Assembly: GCA_900765095.1 (NCBI GenBank)
Contig: CAAFRB010000012.1
Location: forward strand, 1 to 64,000
Source: Clostridia bacterium
GTDB lineage: Bacteria > Bacillota > Clostridia > TANB77 > UBA1234
Reading direction: 5' to 3'
DNA: 64,000 nucleotides
Part shown: positions 1-9,541 of the stretch, in pieces
Layout: each line of letters begins with the position of its first letter
Position numbering within the stretch: position 1 is the first letter of the stretch
Notes under the pieces: model-generated
Database searches by the model: none
The model's input: the letters and a program-made list of their open reading frames with translations, nothing else
Told to the model about the DNA's origin: nothing
Program-made: the position numbers and the translations under genes

Positions 1-250
1 CGGCGTTTGCTCTTGCCTTTTGATTCTCTGGTTTATGTACGCCACTACGAACATCTGCTAAGAACTCCGTGAGGTAATTCATACATTGATTCTTGTCCAT
101 TTTATCTATCTTCTCTAAAATAGGCGTTGTAATTTTACATACCATTTTGTCAAAATACTTTTTTCCAAACACCATAATGACTCCACACGATGTTATTAGT
201 TCTGCTATAAATTTTATTATCCTAATTAAAACATCTACATCAATTGTCAC
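1..250 (-). CDS. Small membrane-anchored phage protein, partial (possible holin-associated)
   Basis: A GTG-initiated reading frame on the minus strand starts at 250, overlaps the end of the upstream fibre gene by 11 bases, and runs off the left edge with no stop for 83 codons. The N-terminal 30 residues hold one hydrophobic segment (LIRIIKFIAELITSCGVIMV), followed by a basic stretch and a soluble, charged part containing MDKNQCMNYLTEFLADV. Proteins with this layout commonly lie between tail-fibre and lysis genes of Clostridia phages, so a holin or holin-accessory role is possible. That is inference from position and one membrane helix; I do not recognise a named domain. The tight overlap suggests translational coupling. 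Confidence 0.6.
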   Translation of the reverse strand, partial: MTIDVDVLIRIIKFIAELITSCGVIMVFGKKYFDKMVCKITTPILEKIDKMDKNQCMNYLTEFLADVRSGVHKPENQKARANA

Positions 251-860
251 CTGCAACTACCTCCCAACCTTGAGGATACGCATCAGGAGCCCAAACATTA
301 TTATCAATTGTAGATCTATAATGTACTCCATTATACATTACCTCATCACCTGTATTATAAGCGTCTACACTAGATATAGGTTGTGACCATTCAGAAATAC
401 CATTTTCATTCACGCTCAAACTCTTCCACAATGACGAACTAACATCAGGAGTCCAATTATCTTGTGAAGTATGGGCTTGCAAACATTTATACAATACCTT
501 TTCTGCGACAGTAACTGTTTCGCCATCAGCAGTCTGAATTTCTTTCTCTCTCGGATATGTTCTTAAATCTCCTGTTTTATAAATTGCATTGGTTGTCCAA
601 GGTAAAAACAAGTTTGCATTTTCGCTTGCTGTTGCTTCATCTATATTACCACTCTCAGCTAATTTTACAAAAGCTATCGAAATTGGTAGGTTTAATTCTT
701 CTTTTGTGTTTTTTATATTTTCAATCAATTCTTCTTTATTAGTTTTTACTCTTCCTTGTGACATTTCAAATAAAAGCCAATTGAGTAAATTATAAATTGC
801 TCTCAATTTTTCAGTTGTCGTCGCATTATCGTCCCATTCTATTTTTGGATAATATCCCAT
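240..860 (-). CDS. Phage tail protein with two CBM5/12-like carbohydrate-binding repeats
   Basis: A 206-residue protein. The N-terminal part begins MGYYPKIEWDDN and is predicted helical. Two related modules follow: residues about 90-145 (YKTGDLRTY, then VLYKCLQAHTSQ and WTPDVSSSLWKSL) and residues about 160-206 (AYNTGDEVMYNGVHYRS, then WAPDAYPQGWEVV). The pattern 'Y..GD.V.Y.G..Y....H......P......W' is that of chitin-binding type 3 (CBM5/12) domains, found at the tips of many Firmicutes phage tails. A likely role is binding cell-wall polysaccharide during adsorption. It sits last but one in the visible tail-fibre block, 16 bases from the LamG-like gene. Module identity is fairly clear by motif; function is inference. 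Confidence 0.72.
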   Translation of the reverse strand: MGYYPKIEWDDNATTTEKLRAIYNLLNWLLFEMSQGRVKTNKEELIENIKNTKEELNLPISIAFVKLAESGNIDEATASENANLFLPWTTNAIYKTGDLRTYPREKEIQTADGETVTVAEKVLYKCLQAHTSQDNWTPDVSSSLWKSLSVNENGISEWSQPISSVDAYNTGDEVMYNGVHYRSTIDNNVWAPDAYPQGWEVVAGDN

Positions 861-876
861 TGTTCATTTCTCCTTT

Positions 877-2319
877 CTATGCTACCATGTTTAAAAATTT
901 ATTCCAGTGTTCGTTTGCTTGAATTAATGTTTTATACGGACTATTATTTAAAGCTGTTAAGCATGTTTCTCTCACAACAAAATAAGCCATAAAAGATCCA
1001 GTACAGTTATATATCATATACTGCACAGCTGACTGATTAGATAATATTGTCGAAATAGCAGTTGTGTCTTTACATAGTGTATTTTCGTTATTATAATCTG
1101 TAGGATTTAATCCCGCTTTGGAGCATAGCGTCTGCCAATCATCTTTTTTAAATAATGCCGAATTATAAATATAATACTCAAATGCACTAACGTCTCCATT
1201 CGAATATTGTGAAAGATAATATTCACCCGTTATATTAGTAGTATCTGCTATGCATTCGTGCGTAACATCGTTTGTTCTGTCTCTATCCTGTACCCCAACC
1301 CAGCAAATATCATAATTTCTTAAACCTGTAGTATCACTAGTAAAAGTAACGTTTTCAGCCTCAACATAAGAGTGTTTAAGTTGCATGATTACAGCTGCAT
1401 AATCATCTAATTTTATTTTCTTAGTTGTTCTCCAGTTTGCAGTGCATGATGATTTTGCACGAACGGAAGCCTTTAGATAATTAGCATTGCTCTCCCATGC
1501 AGAATATGAACTACTATAATAATAACACGAAGTCCAACCTCCACTAGGACTATTTACACATTTATTCAGTTCTGCATCATTTAAAGAATTGTCATATATC
1601 ATTGCATAGTTGACTTGCTGTTCATATTCGGCTTCTTTTTCTCCGTATACTAGTTTTTCTCCAACGTACCTTTTTAACAGCTTTTTACTACCAATCATAG
1701 GAATTAAATTTACATCAGCTTTTCCTACTACTTCGCCCATTAAAAACACGCCAGTTCCTTGATTTGCATAAAATACTCCATTTGCTAAATCGTATAAACC
1801 AGCTGTATTGTCTAATTTTCGGTAACAAGGTATGAAATCACGAATTAATGTATTGTTTAGATTGTATATTTTACATGAATATAATTTTTGCTTACAGAAA
1901 TATGCAGTTGTAGTTGTTCCTAAACTTTCATTGTTTCTCGCAAATAGATATAAGTTAAAATTGGGCTTAGACCCACTTGCAGTTGACACCACTGTCTCAT
2001 CTATATAACATTTAGAATTTATTGCATCAACTACAAATTCATGCCTGTTAGTGTCTGCTATTGTTGTCACATCATTTGGCGCACCATTTCTTAAAAAGAA
2101 TTTGTTTGATATGATGCCTATATCTAAAGCGACGCCACTGTTTATACTTCCGTTAATTTCATTTGATATTTCCGTAAATTCCGCGTCTATAACAAATCTC
2201 CCCACTGTATCTGCCAACACATTTGTATTTATATATTGCGTTCCTGTACTTTGGATGTACTCTACTTCCTGGTACTCATCAGGCAACCTAGGAGTAATAT
2301 TATTTTTTATTCTTATCAT
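877..2319 (-). CDS. LamG/concanavalin-like phage receptor-binding (tail fibre) protein
   Basis: A 480-residue protein. Residues about 12-200 begin PDEYQEVEYIQSTGTQYINT and continue through FVIDAEF, FLRNGAPND, LYLFARNNE and LYSCKIYNLNNTLIRDFIPC. This is the beta-sandwich (LamG/concanavalin-like) pattern seen very often in gut-phage fibres and surface proteins. The C-terminal half (about 225-480) is rich in Tyr, Ser, Asn and Cys, with no domain I recognise, and may be the variable receptor-contact region. The gene lies six bases downstream of the collagen-like fibre gene and is probably cotranscribed with it. Its role in carbohydrate or surface recognition is inferred from fold and context. Confidence 0.7.
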   Translation of the reverse strand: MIRIKNNITPRLPDEYQEVEYIQSTGTQYINTNVLADTVGRFVIDAEFTEISNEINGSINSGVALDIGIISNKFFLRNGAPNDVTTIADTNRHEFVVDAINSKCYIDETVVSTASGSKPNFNLYLFARNNESLGTTTTAYFCKQKLYSCKIYNLNNTLIRDFIPCYRKLDNTAGLYDLANGVFYANQGTGVFLMGEVVGKADVNLIPMIGSKKLLKRYVGEKLVYGEKEAEYEQQVNYAMIYDNSLNDAELNKCVNSPSGGWTSCYYYSSSYSAWESNANYLKASVRAKSSCTANWRTTKKIKLDDYAAVIMQLKHSYVEAENVTFTSDTTGLRNYDICWVGVQDRDRTNDVTHECIADTTNITGEYYLSQYSNGDVSAFEYYIYNSALFKKDDWQTLCSKAGLNPTDYNNENTLCKDTTAISTILSNQSAVQYMIYNCTGSFMAYFVVRETCLTALNNSPYKTLIQANEHWNKFLNMVA

Positions 2320-2325
2320 AAAATA

Positions 2326-3060
2326 TCACTCCTCTATAATATTGTATTCTGTGTTTGCATCTAAGGCTGTTATAGCATTAAATTGAGTTTGCGTTCCTAC
2401 CCATATTTTAAGCACCTGAATGTTTGTATTTTCTGCGTTTGAAATCTCTCCACCGCCTGTTACATTTAATGTGCCATCTGCTCCAATATTGACGTTCTCA
2501 CCAGCTTTTACTCCACCTAGCGTAGTATCACTTGCAACTGGTAATGTATAGTTATTAAGTCCTGCTAATTTTGCTTTTTCTTCCTCTGTATAGTCATTCG
2601 TGCTAAGTCCTTTTCCTTCCACTTTTGATACCTTAGCTTCTATTTCTCCTCTTATTTCTGTATCATCATAAGTTTTGCCATCTTCCCCATCTTTTATCGT
2701 TGTTGTCTTTGTTCCATCTTTATCTGTTATCTCAATAGTTGTTATCTTGCCACTTTTAGACACAGATATTGTTGGACTTATTCCATCAGCACCAGGACTG
2801 CCCGTATCTCCCTTTTCACCTTGTGGTCCTCGTTCACCAGTTAAACCTTGTAAGCCTCTTTTTCCCTCTGGACCTTGTGGACCAACACTTCCTGTTTCAC
2901 CCTTTGGCCCCTGTGGACCAGCTGGACCAATATCGCCTTTTTCTCCTTGTGGTCCTTGTTTTCCTTCAGGTCCAACGGGACCTTTCGGACCAACATCACC
3001 AGAATATTTAATTTCCCCATTCACTTCAATTCTTTCGGTTTTTCCATTTATTTCGTTCAT
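2326..3060 (-). CDS. Collagen-like phage fibre protein
   Basis: A 244-residue protein. Residues about 21-95 form an uninterrupted Gly-X-Y collagen-like tract (GPKGPVGPEG, GPQGEKGDIG and so on) that should trimerise into a stiff triple-helical stalk. After it comes a short beta-rich part (GISPTISVSKSGKITTIEITD), a segment EEKAKLAGLNNYTLP and a block resembling phage fibre repeats (TLGGVKAGENVNIGADGTLNV). The C-terminus is acidic. The start overlaps the stop of the 102-residue gene upstream (ATGA overlap), so the two are translationally coupled. Such proteins usually connect a virion base to a receptor-binding tip, here perhaps the LamG-like protein encoded next. Confidence 0.85.
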   Translation of the reverse strand: MNEINGKTERIEVNGEIKYSGDVGPKGPVGPEGKQGPQGEKGDIGPAGPQGPKGETGSVGPQGPEGKRGLQGLTGERGPQGEKGDTGSPGADGISPTISVSKSGKITTIEITDKDGTKTTTIKDGEDGKTYDDTEIRGEIEAKVSKVEGKGLSTNDYTEEEKAKLAGLNNYTLPVASDTTLGGVKAGENVNIGADGTLNVTGGGEISNAENTNIQVLKIWVGTQTQFNAITALDANTEYNIIEE

Positions 3061-3365
3061 CTGATACCATCCTTTCCGATCGAGTATTCTTTTTGAACTG
3101 TCATTTCTGTTCCTGTAATTGTTACTACTCTTACTTCAAGAACAACATCTCCAGATATGTCATACATATCTTCTCTACTAAATTCAAGCTGAACTTTTTC
3201 GCATTCGTTTTGTACAGTATATTCGATTGTTTTTAATTTGGTATACTCTGCATCATCTTCTGTTTTGCTCATAAAACTTGCAGTTATCACGTCTCCTGCT
3301 TGAAACGTATACCCATCAAATGCCACCGTAAATGGAAATGTGTCGCCTCGATAAATTTTTGCCAT
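3057..3365 (-). CDS. Small beta-rich phage baseplate or fibre-attachment protein
   Basis: A 102-residue protein: MAKIYRGDTFPFTVAF, then alternating hydrophobic/polar strands, ending EYSIGKDGIR. The pattern resembles the N-terminal beta-sandwich (BppU-like) domains that dock fibres onto phage baseplates, which often begin with 'RGDT..' and describe an input range; this comparison is from memory and tentative. It is the first gene of a fibre block (3365 to below 1), separated from the giant virion gene by a terminator at 3391-3418 and with a strong ribosome site (AGGAGG) ahead of ATG. It ends in a 4-base overlap with the collagen-like fibre gene, supporting a structural partnership. Confidence 0.5.
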   Translation of the reverse strand: MAKIYRGDTFPFTVAFDGYTFQAGDVITASFMSKTEDDAEYTKLKTIEYTVQNECEKVQLEFSREDMYDISGDVVLEVRVVTITGTEMTVQKEYSIGKDGIR

Positions 3366-3390
3366 TTTTCAACCTCCTTTTCTTTTTATA

Positions 3391-3418
3391 TAAAAAAGAG
3401 AGCCTTAAAAGACTCTCT
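3391..3418 (-). terminator. Rho-independent terminator after the giant virion gene
   Basis: On the minus strand an 8-bp stem (AGAGAGTC/GGCTCTCT with one G-T pair) closes a TTTTAA loop and is followed directly by six T residues. The first stem bases overlap the TAG stop of the 2039-residue gene. It separates the virion-core genes from the fibre genes, so the fibre block needs readthrough, antitermination or its own promoter. Confidence 0.8.
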
Positions 3419-6400
3419 AATCAACATTAAATATTCCATACAATATTTTCTTTTGCTGTGCTGTTAAATTATCATCTATAGCTTCATTTATTGCCTTAAT
3501 TTTAGCTTTTTTCTTTGTGCCTGATATAGTTTCACCTTTTGCATTTTTCTTGCCCTCAGCATCTTTCTGGGCAAGCCATGCGTTGTAGTAATCCACCATT
3601 GGGACATCTTTTAATTCTTCTTGTATTTTTTTAAATTCTTTTGTAGCTTTTGTTGCAATCCATTTAGATTTTGCATGAGTGTTAGCATCTTTAACAATTT
3701 TATTCACTACTTCAACTTTATCTTCGTTCTCTAAAGTCTTATAAAACTCACTATCAAACAAAGCATGTAATTCTTTTGATACATATTCTCCACTTCGTTT
3801 TTGATATTCTGAGCGTTCATTACTAGAAAGATTTACTTTCTCGCCATCATCGCTTAAATAGTATGGAGCTTGCATTGGAAATATAGTTTTATCTCTTGTT
3901 GCTTCATATAATGCATATAATTCTTTTTGCGTGTCAGTTACGTTTGCTTTACTTATATTTGCAGGATTTAAAAAGACATTAAACACATTATTATCTCCGC
4001 CATAATTTTCAACTTCTTCTCCAAAAGTATTTACCGTTGGGGCTAATGTATTTTTAAGTCCAGGTATTTTTGCTTTCACTTGATTTACAGTTGTCTTTAA
4101 TTTGTCTCCGTATTCAAATGTTTGTCTTTTGCTCTTGTCTCCTAATGTAGCAAACTGTGATAAAAAAGTTGGTAAAAATTGAGATGGCATATTCAAAACG
4201 GCATCGATTAGACCGTCTATTGGTTCATCTGCTTCAAATAGTTCTTTTATTCCTTGTAAAAATGAATTATCAACAACTACCCCAACTGTAGTTCTAACTG
4301 CATTATATAAAATATCAAACAACTTCTCATTATTTTTACTCATTTTATATGTATCTGCCATTATAGCAAGTGGTGCATTTAATGGATTTGCCCAACTGTA
4401 AGTAAAAGCTTTATCTCCTATTTTTATTGAATATGGTTGTATACCTAAAACATTTTGCTCAAAGTTTCTTACATCTTTATCATCATCTGCAGAACCAGTT
4501 ATTGCTCCAGTGTGTGCAAGCGTTCCAGCTATTAAGTATAATATAGAACCTGCTATTGCTTTTGACATACTATTAACGAACTTTTTCTGTTGCATTGCTG
4601 TCATTTCACCTCTACTTATTGCTTTTTTCATATCTGAATAATCAATAATTGATTCTACTAAACCAACTGGGCTATATTCCACAATAGCTTTCGTTAAGTT
4701 AGCTGGTGTTTTAGCAAATGGAATAATTAAATCTCCAAAACCGAATCCACCAATATTTAATTTGTTCATCGCTCTTCTTATACCTAGAACAGCTTCTGTA
4801 TATGAGTTATTATCATTCCAAGTTCTAGATAAAGCTTCATTTACCGCTATATCTATCATCTCTGTCGTCGGTGTAGTTACTTTATTTGCTTTCATTTGTC
4901 CTTGCAAAGAATTATTAAATGCTGCCTCATAAAAAGGTCTGTCTCCACCACTCATTACAGCACCTAATAAATTTTCTATACCATTTAATTTATTATTTAT
5001 AGCATTTAATATTTTTGATTTAGTGTTTTCATTAAATGATTTGCCACCAAAATTAAACTCATACTTGCTTCCAGAAGGTTCTGTTCTTATTCCCATTTTA
5101 TAATCTTGTACAGCTTCAGTAATACCTTTTTTAAATCCTTTACCTTTTTCTTTTAAATCGGCATAATTTGTTGTTCTTACCCCTGTTTTTTTAGCTATCA
5201 ACTTATCTATTTGTGTTCCAATTATATCAGCTACATCATTTACAGGCATTATAAGAGCATTACCAACCACATTTCTTACTTGCGTTTTAGGATTAAACAA
5301 CATTGCCATTCTTCTAATTGCTTTAATTGTTTGCCCTCTTTCTGGCGGAAGTTTATCATTTACTCTTTTTTCAATTTTAGCAAGTTCTATTTGTTTCTCT
5401 CTTTCTGATGTTGCTTGTTGAGCTTTTTCAACTTGTTCAGTAATAAATTGATTATCTTCTGCGGTAAGCTTAAATTTTTCTTTGTTAGCTTCTACCCATT
5501 CTCCGGTTTTTCTTTGTGATATTTCTTTAAATACATCGTTTAATTTTCTTTGCTGATAAACCATCATGGCTTCAGGAGTTAATCTTTGAAATATAGAAAA
5601 CATTTGAACAGCACGCCCTACTTCAGTTCCCATATCAGCTAATTTTTGAACAACATTTACAGCAGACTCTGTATCTCCCATTTGCTGATATCTCTCTATA
5701 AGTATTGCTCCAATTGCAACATCTTCAGCTGTGAAGTTTTTAGTTTTAGTTTCCCATTGTTTTATAAGTTTATCTCCTTGTTCATCTAACTTAATTTTAG
5801 CTTTTTCTAGTGTTTGTTCATTTGATTGCCTTTCATAGGTAGTAATATCTATACTATCTTTAACTTCTTGACTTATCACTTTAGACGTTTCTGCATTTTT
5901 AAAAAATTTTCTCTCATATTGTGTATCTTTATCTTTTTTGTGCTTATAATTTACACCTTTTTCATTCCTAATATCTTCTTCCGACATATTAGCTATGTCT
6001 TCTAAAGATTTGATTTTTGATTTTTTATCATTTTCTTCTTTTTCAAACACATGCAAACTCTCGTAAGCTTTCTTAGCTTGCTGTCTATCAAACTCTTGTA
6101 GTTCTTCTAATGTTGGAAAGCCAAATGTTTTTTTAGAATTAGGCATTAAGTCCCAGTTTTTATCTAGGTAAGATTGCCATTTGTTATTTGATTGAGAATA
6201 TTTACTATCTATAACCTTTGCATATTGTCCCTGTGTTGGGTCTATCCATGCAACATCCTTTATATTTACTATTTTTTCATATACTTTACCATTACCAGAA
6301 TAACTCTCAGCCTCCATTTTTGATGGACTAACAAATACTCCTTGTTTTATAGGATAAGAGCTATATACTGTTATTTTCCCCGTTTCTAATGCTTTTTTTG

Positions 6401-9400
6401 CTATATCCATAGTATAATCTGGGTCAAATTCTTCATATTCTGCCCATTCGCTATCTTGCAATGTTTCTTCAAGAGTTTTAATATCTTCTATGCTTCTTAT
6501 CCAAGTGTGATAATCGTCATTAACAGGATTATTTTTTTCTATTATTTCTAACTGTTGTTGCTTAAAATTGTTTTCTGGCAAAGAAAAAGAACTCTTATTT
6601 GAGTTCTCTGCATTGTTTTCTGTATTTTGCATATACTGGTTATTGACAGTGCTGTTTGATGATGGTATACTATTATTAATAGAAGATGTCCCGTTCTTAG
6701 AGTCTACATTTGTAGAAAATCTAATGGGTGATGTCTTCTTTTTTATATTTACAATATCATATAATATTTCGTTATTATTTTTATTTATTCCTGTAACAAC
6801 ATCTATTGTATAATCGTTATTTCCTATCTTTACGTCAATATTACTTCTATTAAAGCTTCCAAAACTGTCCTTTCTCTTATGTTTTAAATTTTCATTTTGA
6901 ACATTATAAGCATTTTGAACTATTTCATCTATATTATTTGCCATTCGTAACTTATCTTTATATTTTTCATTTTCATTTTTCTTAATATCTTTCGTATATT
7001 CTGAATTAACATATTCATTTCTACTTTTAGCATTTATCCCTATATTAAAGAAATCCATATCAATTCCATTTGGAAATTTATTTTTAAATGTTTCTTTTAC
7101 AACTTTAATCCACTTATCCTCTGGAACATTATCCAATATATCTTCTTCTATCACAACAAACGGATGATTATTTATATCATATCCAACACTATAATTTTGA
7201 CTAGCATTTCCTTTATAAGCTGTATTATATGCTGTTTCAAATTTCTTTTTTAGATCATTCAAGTATTTGTTATCTGCTCTTCTTTCATTAAATGTCCTGC
7301 TTGTTTTTTGCCCATCAAATGCTACGTTTTTAATCCAATTATACATTCTCATAAATACGTTAGGTTTCTTTCCTGCAAGTTCATTTAAAAATTCTTGATT
7401 GCCTAATGCTTGTGCCGTCATATCGTTTACTGTTTCCATATCCATATTTAAATTAGACATATCTAAGCCATTTGCTTGATAGAAATTTTGATATGTTTCT
7501 GTTATTTTAGCTTTTGCTTCTTCAAATCCATTTGTGCTTTTTGCTCTATTCATTACAAAATCTTGTAATTCTTGATATTGTGGTGTATTTTCTAAATCAT
7601 GCAACATTTCATGTACTGCAACAAATTCATAAGCCCTTGTTGAATTTGGATTTATTTTCATTGTTCTTGTTCCATCAGAATTTTTTATTATCACTCCATC
7701 TGTTTTTAATGTATTATCCATTTCGACATTTAAACCTGGTGCAATTTTATTTCTATTTTCCACAAATGTTTGTATTTCATTAGTTACTGTAACTTGACTG
7801 TTCTGTTCATCAGATATACTCATTTGCTGATTGCTTTCCAAATTAGATACATTCTGCACATTGTTTTGAGAAATCTGGTCAGTATTTGATGAATTTTCGC
7901 TAACATTAGTATCCTTATGAAGACTTTCCAATTCTTCTCTTGCTCCTAATACTTCATCTGCAACAGAATTTCTTATCTCTGATATTTCTTGTGGCGTCAA
8001 TTGTCTTCCTTGTTCTGTTTCTGCTAATTGAACTGCATTTCGAGTAACTTTATTTATTTGAATTGCAGACGTCGCTCCTTGACTTATTCCAGATGATATA
8101 AATGCTGATGCCATTTCTTGCATTACATCATCCCAATTCCATTTTTCAGAAAAGTCCAGTTTTCCAAATTTGTTTGCATAATTATCCATTAAATAATTGC
8201 CAGCATAAGAAATAAATTCTTCTGCTGCTTCACCACCACCAGCAACAAGTATCTTAGTTAATTGCTTTTGAAAAGCATTTTCTGCTCTAGCTACAGCTTT
8301 TTTGGCAAACTTGTCCGTTATATCTGTTCCACCTACACCTAGTAAGCCAAATAGTCCCTCCGTAGTTCCCTCTATAGCTCCTCCACCTAATATTCTAAGT
8401 GCCATTTGTAGCTTTTCTTCTCCTGTTGCATTTTCTAATCCGCCTAACTGTTCATCTGCTTTGGCATATGTTTCTGCAACAGCACTTCCCATTCCAGTAG
8501 CAAATGCTGTCGTTGGCATATTTAAAACATGATCACCGAATTTTATTGGTACTTCACCAAATTTACCAAGTGCAGCACCTACTGCCATTTGTCCACCCGA
8601 TTGTCCGACACCTTCGGTCGCTGAATCCAATAATTTTCCACTAAATGAATTTGTATCTAATTTATCAGCTGTACTTTCTAATAAATTATGTGTTTTAACG
8701 AATGGCGTGCCTACTGCTATTCTTTTCCTTAAAGCATTAGCATACTCATCTTGGCCTATTAAATCTGCTACCCCTGCAATTGCAGATGCTCCTGCATTTG
8801 CAATTCCTTCTGATACACTAAATATTCCCTTTGCTATTCTTGTTGGAATTTCTAATGCTGTACTTCCTAAGGTCGTTGCAGAATCACCAAAATTTTCAAG
8901 TGCTGTTGCAGTTATATCTCCAAATTGATACCCATCTTTAAATCTTCTGAGATTATCTTTCATATTTTCTGGTACTTTTAATAATTTTCCTCTATCGCTA
9001 GGCTGTTGCCCCATAGCTCTACCTATTGAACTTTGTATTACATTTGTGCTATCAACAATGTTTTTACCATTATTTAATTGCTTTCTATACGTTTTAGATA
9101 ATAAATCTGCCGTTCCTTGTTTTAATCCTTTTGATTTTAGTTCTTCTCTTTTAAGTTCTCTGTCCTTCATGTTTTCTATAAACAATTTCTTATCTTGCTG
9201 TGAAAAATCATCACCAGCATTTGGCTGTGTAACCAATTCTCCAACTCCAGCATCTTTTACTTTGCTGCTATTTACGATTTTCGGTAAAGATTGTGCAAAT
9301 TTTCTATCTGTTGGTGCAATAGTATTTATTGCTTTTGTTTGATACAACATCTTATTACTTTGATTTTCTTTCGTTGAATTTGCAGTAGTGTTATTTACTC

Positions 9401-9536
9401 TGGCTTTATTTTCATCAATACTTACTGCATCTAGTTTTGTTGTTTTATTCCTGATTTCATCCCAGTTTAATCGTGATTTACTCGAACCTTGGGTAGTGGT
9501 TCCTGTACTTCTTATTTTTCTCCAATCCAAAGGCAT
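3417..9536 (-). CDS. Giant 2039-residue polyvalent phage virion protein with HEMLH motif and ART-like region
   Basis: By far the largest gene in the window. Visible parts: a basic N-terminus (MPLDWRKIRSTGTTTQ); a glycine/alanine-rich hydrophobic region at about 215-330; an HEXXH zinc-peptidase-like motif HEMLH at residues 642-646 in AVHEMLHDLE; a region at about 825-935 resembling the LPD3 polyvalent-protein domain; a region at about 1005-1120 (DYHTWIRSIED, ITVYSSYP, GVFVSPSKMEAESYSG) that looks like an ADP-ribosyltransferase-type fold; a helical region with AEDVAIGAILIERYQQ; and a hydrophobic block near 1660 (AGSILYLIAGTLAHTG) followed by a Lys-rich C-terminus. Proteins of this kind are packaged in short-tailed virions and injected with the DNA. 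Domain names are from memory; enzyme activity is untested. Stop codon overlaps a terminator. Confidence 0.75.
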   Translation of the reverse strand: MPLDWRKIRSTGTTTQGSSKSRLNWDEIRNKTTKLDAVSIDENKARVNNTTANSTKENQSNKMLYQTKAINTIAPTDRKFAQSLPKIVNSSKVKDAGVGELVTQPNAGDDFSQQDKKLFIENMKDRELKREELKSKGLKQGTADLLSKTYRKQLNNGKNIVDSTNVIQSSIGRAMGQQPSDRGKLLKVPENMKDNLRRFKDGYQFGDITATALENFGDSATTLGSTALEIPTRIAKGIFSVSEGIANAGASAIAGVADLIGQDEYANALRKRIAVGTPFVKTHNLLESTADKLDTNSFSGKLLDSATEGVGQSGGQMAVGAALGKFGEVPIKFGDHVLNMPTTAFATGMGSAVAETYAKADEQLGGLENATGEEKLQMALRILGGGAIEGTTEGLFGLLGVGGTDITDKFAKKAVARAENAFQKQLTKILVAGGGEAAEEFISYAGNYLMDNYANKFGKLDFSEKWNWDDVMQEMASAFISSGISQGATSAIQINKVTRNAVQLAETEQGRQLTPQEISEIRNSVADEVLGAREELESLHKDTNVSENSSNTDQISQNNVQNVSNLESNQQMSISDEQNSQVTVTNEIQTFVENRNKIAPGLNVEMDNTLKTDGVIIKNSDGTRTMKINPNSTRAYEFVAVHEMLHDLENTPQYQELQDFVMNRAKSTNGFEEAKAKITETYQNFYQANGLDMSNLNMDMETVNDMTAQALGNQEFLNELAGKKPNVFMRMYNWIKNVAFDGQKTSRTFNERRADNKYLNDLKKKFETAYNTAYKGNASQNYSVGYDINNHPFVVIEEDILDNVPEDKWIKVVKETFKNKFPNGIDMDFFNIGINAKSRNEYVNSEYTKDIKKNENEKYKDKLRMANNIDEIVQNAYNVQNENLKHKRKDSFGSFNRSNIDVKIGNNDYTIDVVTGINKNNNEILYDIVNIKKKTSPIRFSTNVDSKNGTSSINNSIPSSNSTVNNQYMQNTENNAENSNKSSFSLPENNFKQQQLEIIEKNNPVNDDYHTWIRSIEDIKTLEETLQDSEWAEYEEFDPDYTMDIAKKALETGKITVYSSYPIKQGVFVSPSKMEAESYSGNGKVYEKIVNIKDVAWIDPTQGQYAKVIDSKYSQSNNKWQSYLDKNWDLMPNSKKTFGFPTLEELQEFDRQQAKKAYESLHVFEKEENDKKSKIKSLEDIANMSEEDIRNEKGVNYKHKKDKDTQYERKFFKNAETSKVISQEVKDSIDITTYERQSNEQTLEKAKIKLDEQGDKLIKQWETKTKNFTAEDVAIGAILIERYQQMGDTESAVNVVQKLADMGTEVGRAVQMFSIFQRLTPEAMMVYQQRKLNDVFKEISQRKTGEWVEANKEKFKLTAEDNQFITEQVEKAQQATSEREKQIELAKIEKRVNDKLPPERGQTIKAIRRMAMLFNPKTQVRNVVGNALIMPVNDVADIIGTQIDKLIAKKTGVRTTNYADLKEKGKGFKKGITEAVQDYKMGIRTEPSGSKYEFNFGGKSFNENTKSKILNAINNKLNGIENLLGAVMSGGDRPFYEAAFNNSLQGQMKANKVTTPTTEMIDIAVNEALSRTWNDNNSYTEAVLGIRRAMNKLNIGGFGFGDLIIPFAKTPANLTKAIVEYSPVGLVESIIDYSDMKKAISRGEMTAMQQKKFVNSMSKAIAGSILYLIAGTLAHTGAITGSADDDKDVRNFEQNVLGIQPYSIKIGDKAFTYSWANPLNAPLAIMADTYKMSKNNEKLFDILYNAVRTTVGVVVDNSFLQGIKELFEADEPIDGLIDAVLNMPSQFLPTFLSQFATLGDKSKRQTFEYGDKLKTTVNQVKAKIPGLKNTLAPTVNTFGEEVENYGGDNNVFNVFLNPANISKANVTDTQKELYALYEATRDKTIFPMQAPYYLSDDGEKVNLSSNERSEYQKRSGEYVSKELHALFDSEFYKTLENEDKVEVVNKIVKDANTHAKSKWIATKATKEFKKIQEELKDVPMVDYYNAWLAQKDAEGKKNAKGETISGTKKKAKIKAINEAIDDNLTAQQKKILYGIFNVD

Positions 9537-9541
9537 ATCTT

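Noticed and set aside
2675..3064. Plus-strand Pro/Gly-rich open frames opposite the collagen-like gene
   Set aside because: They are mirror images of the Gly-X-Y repeat on the other strand; no ribosome site and no independent family sequence.
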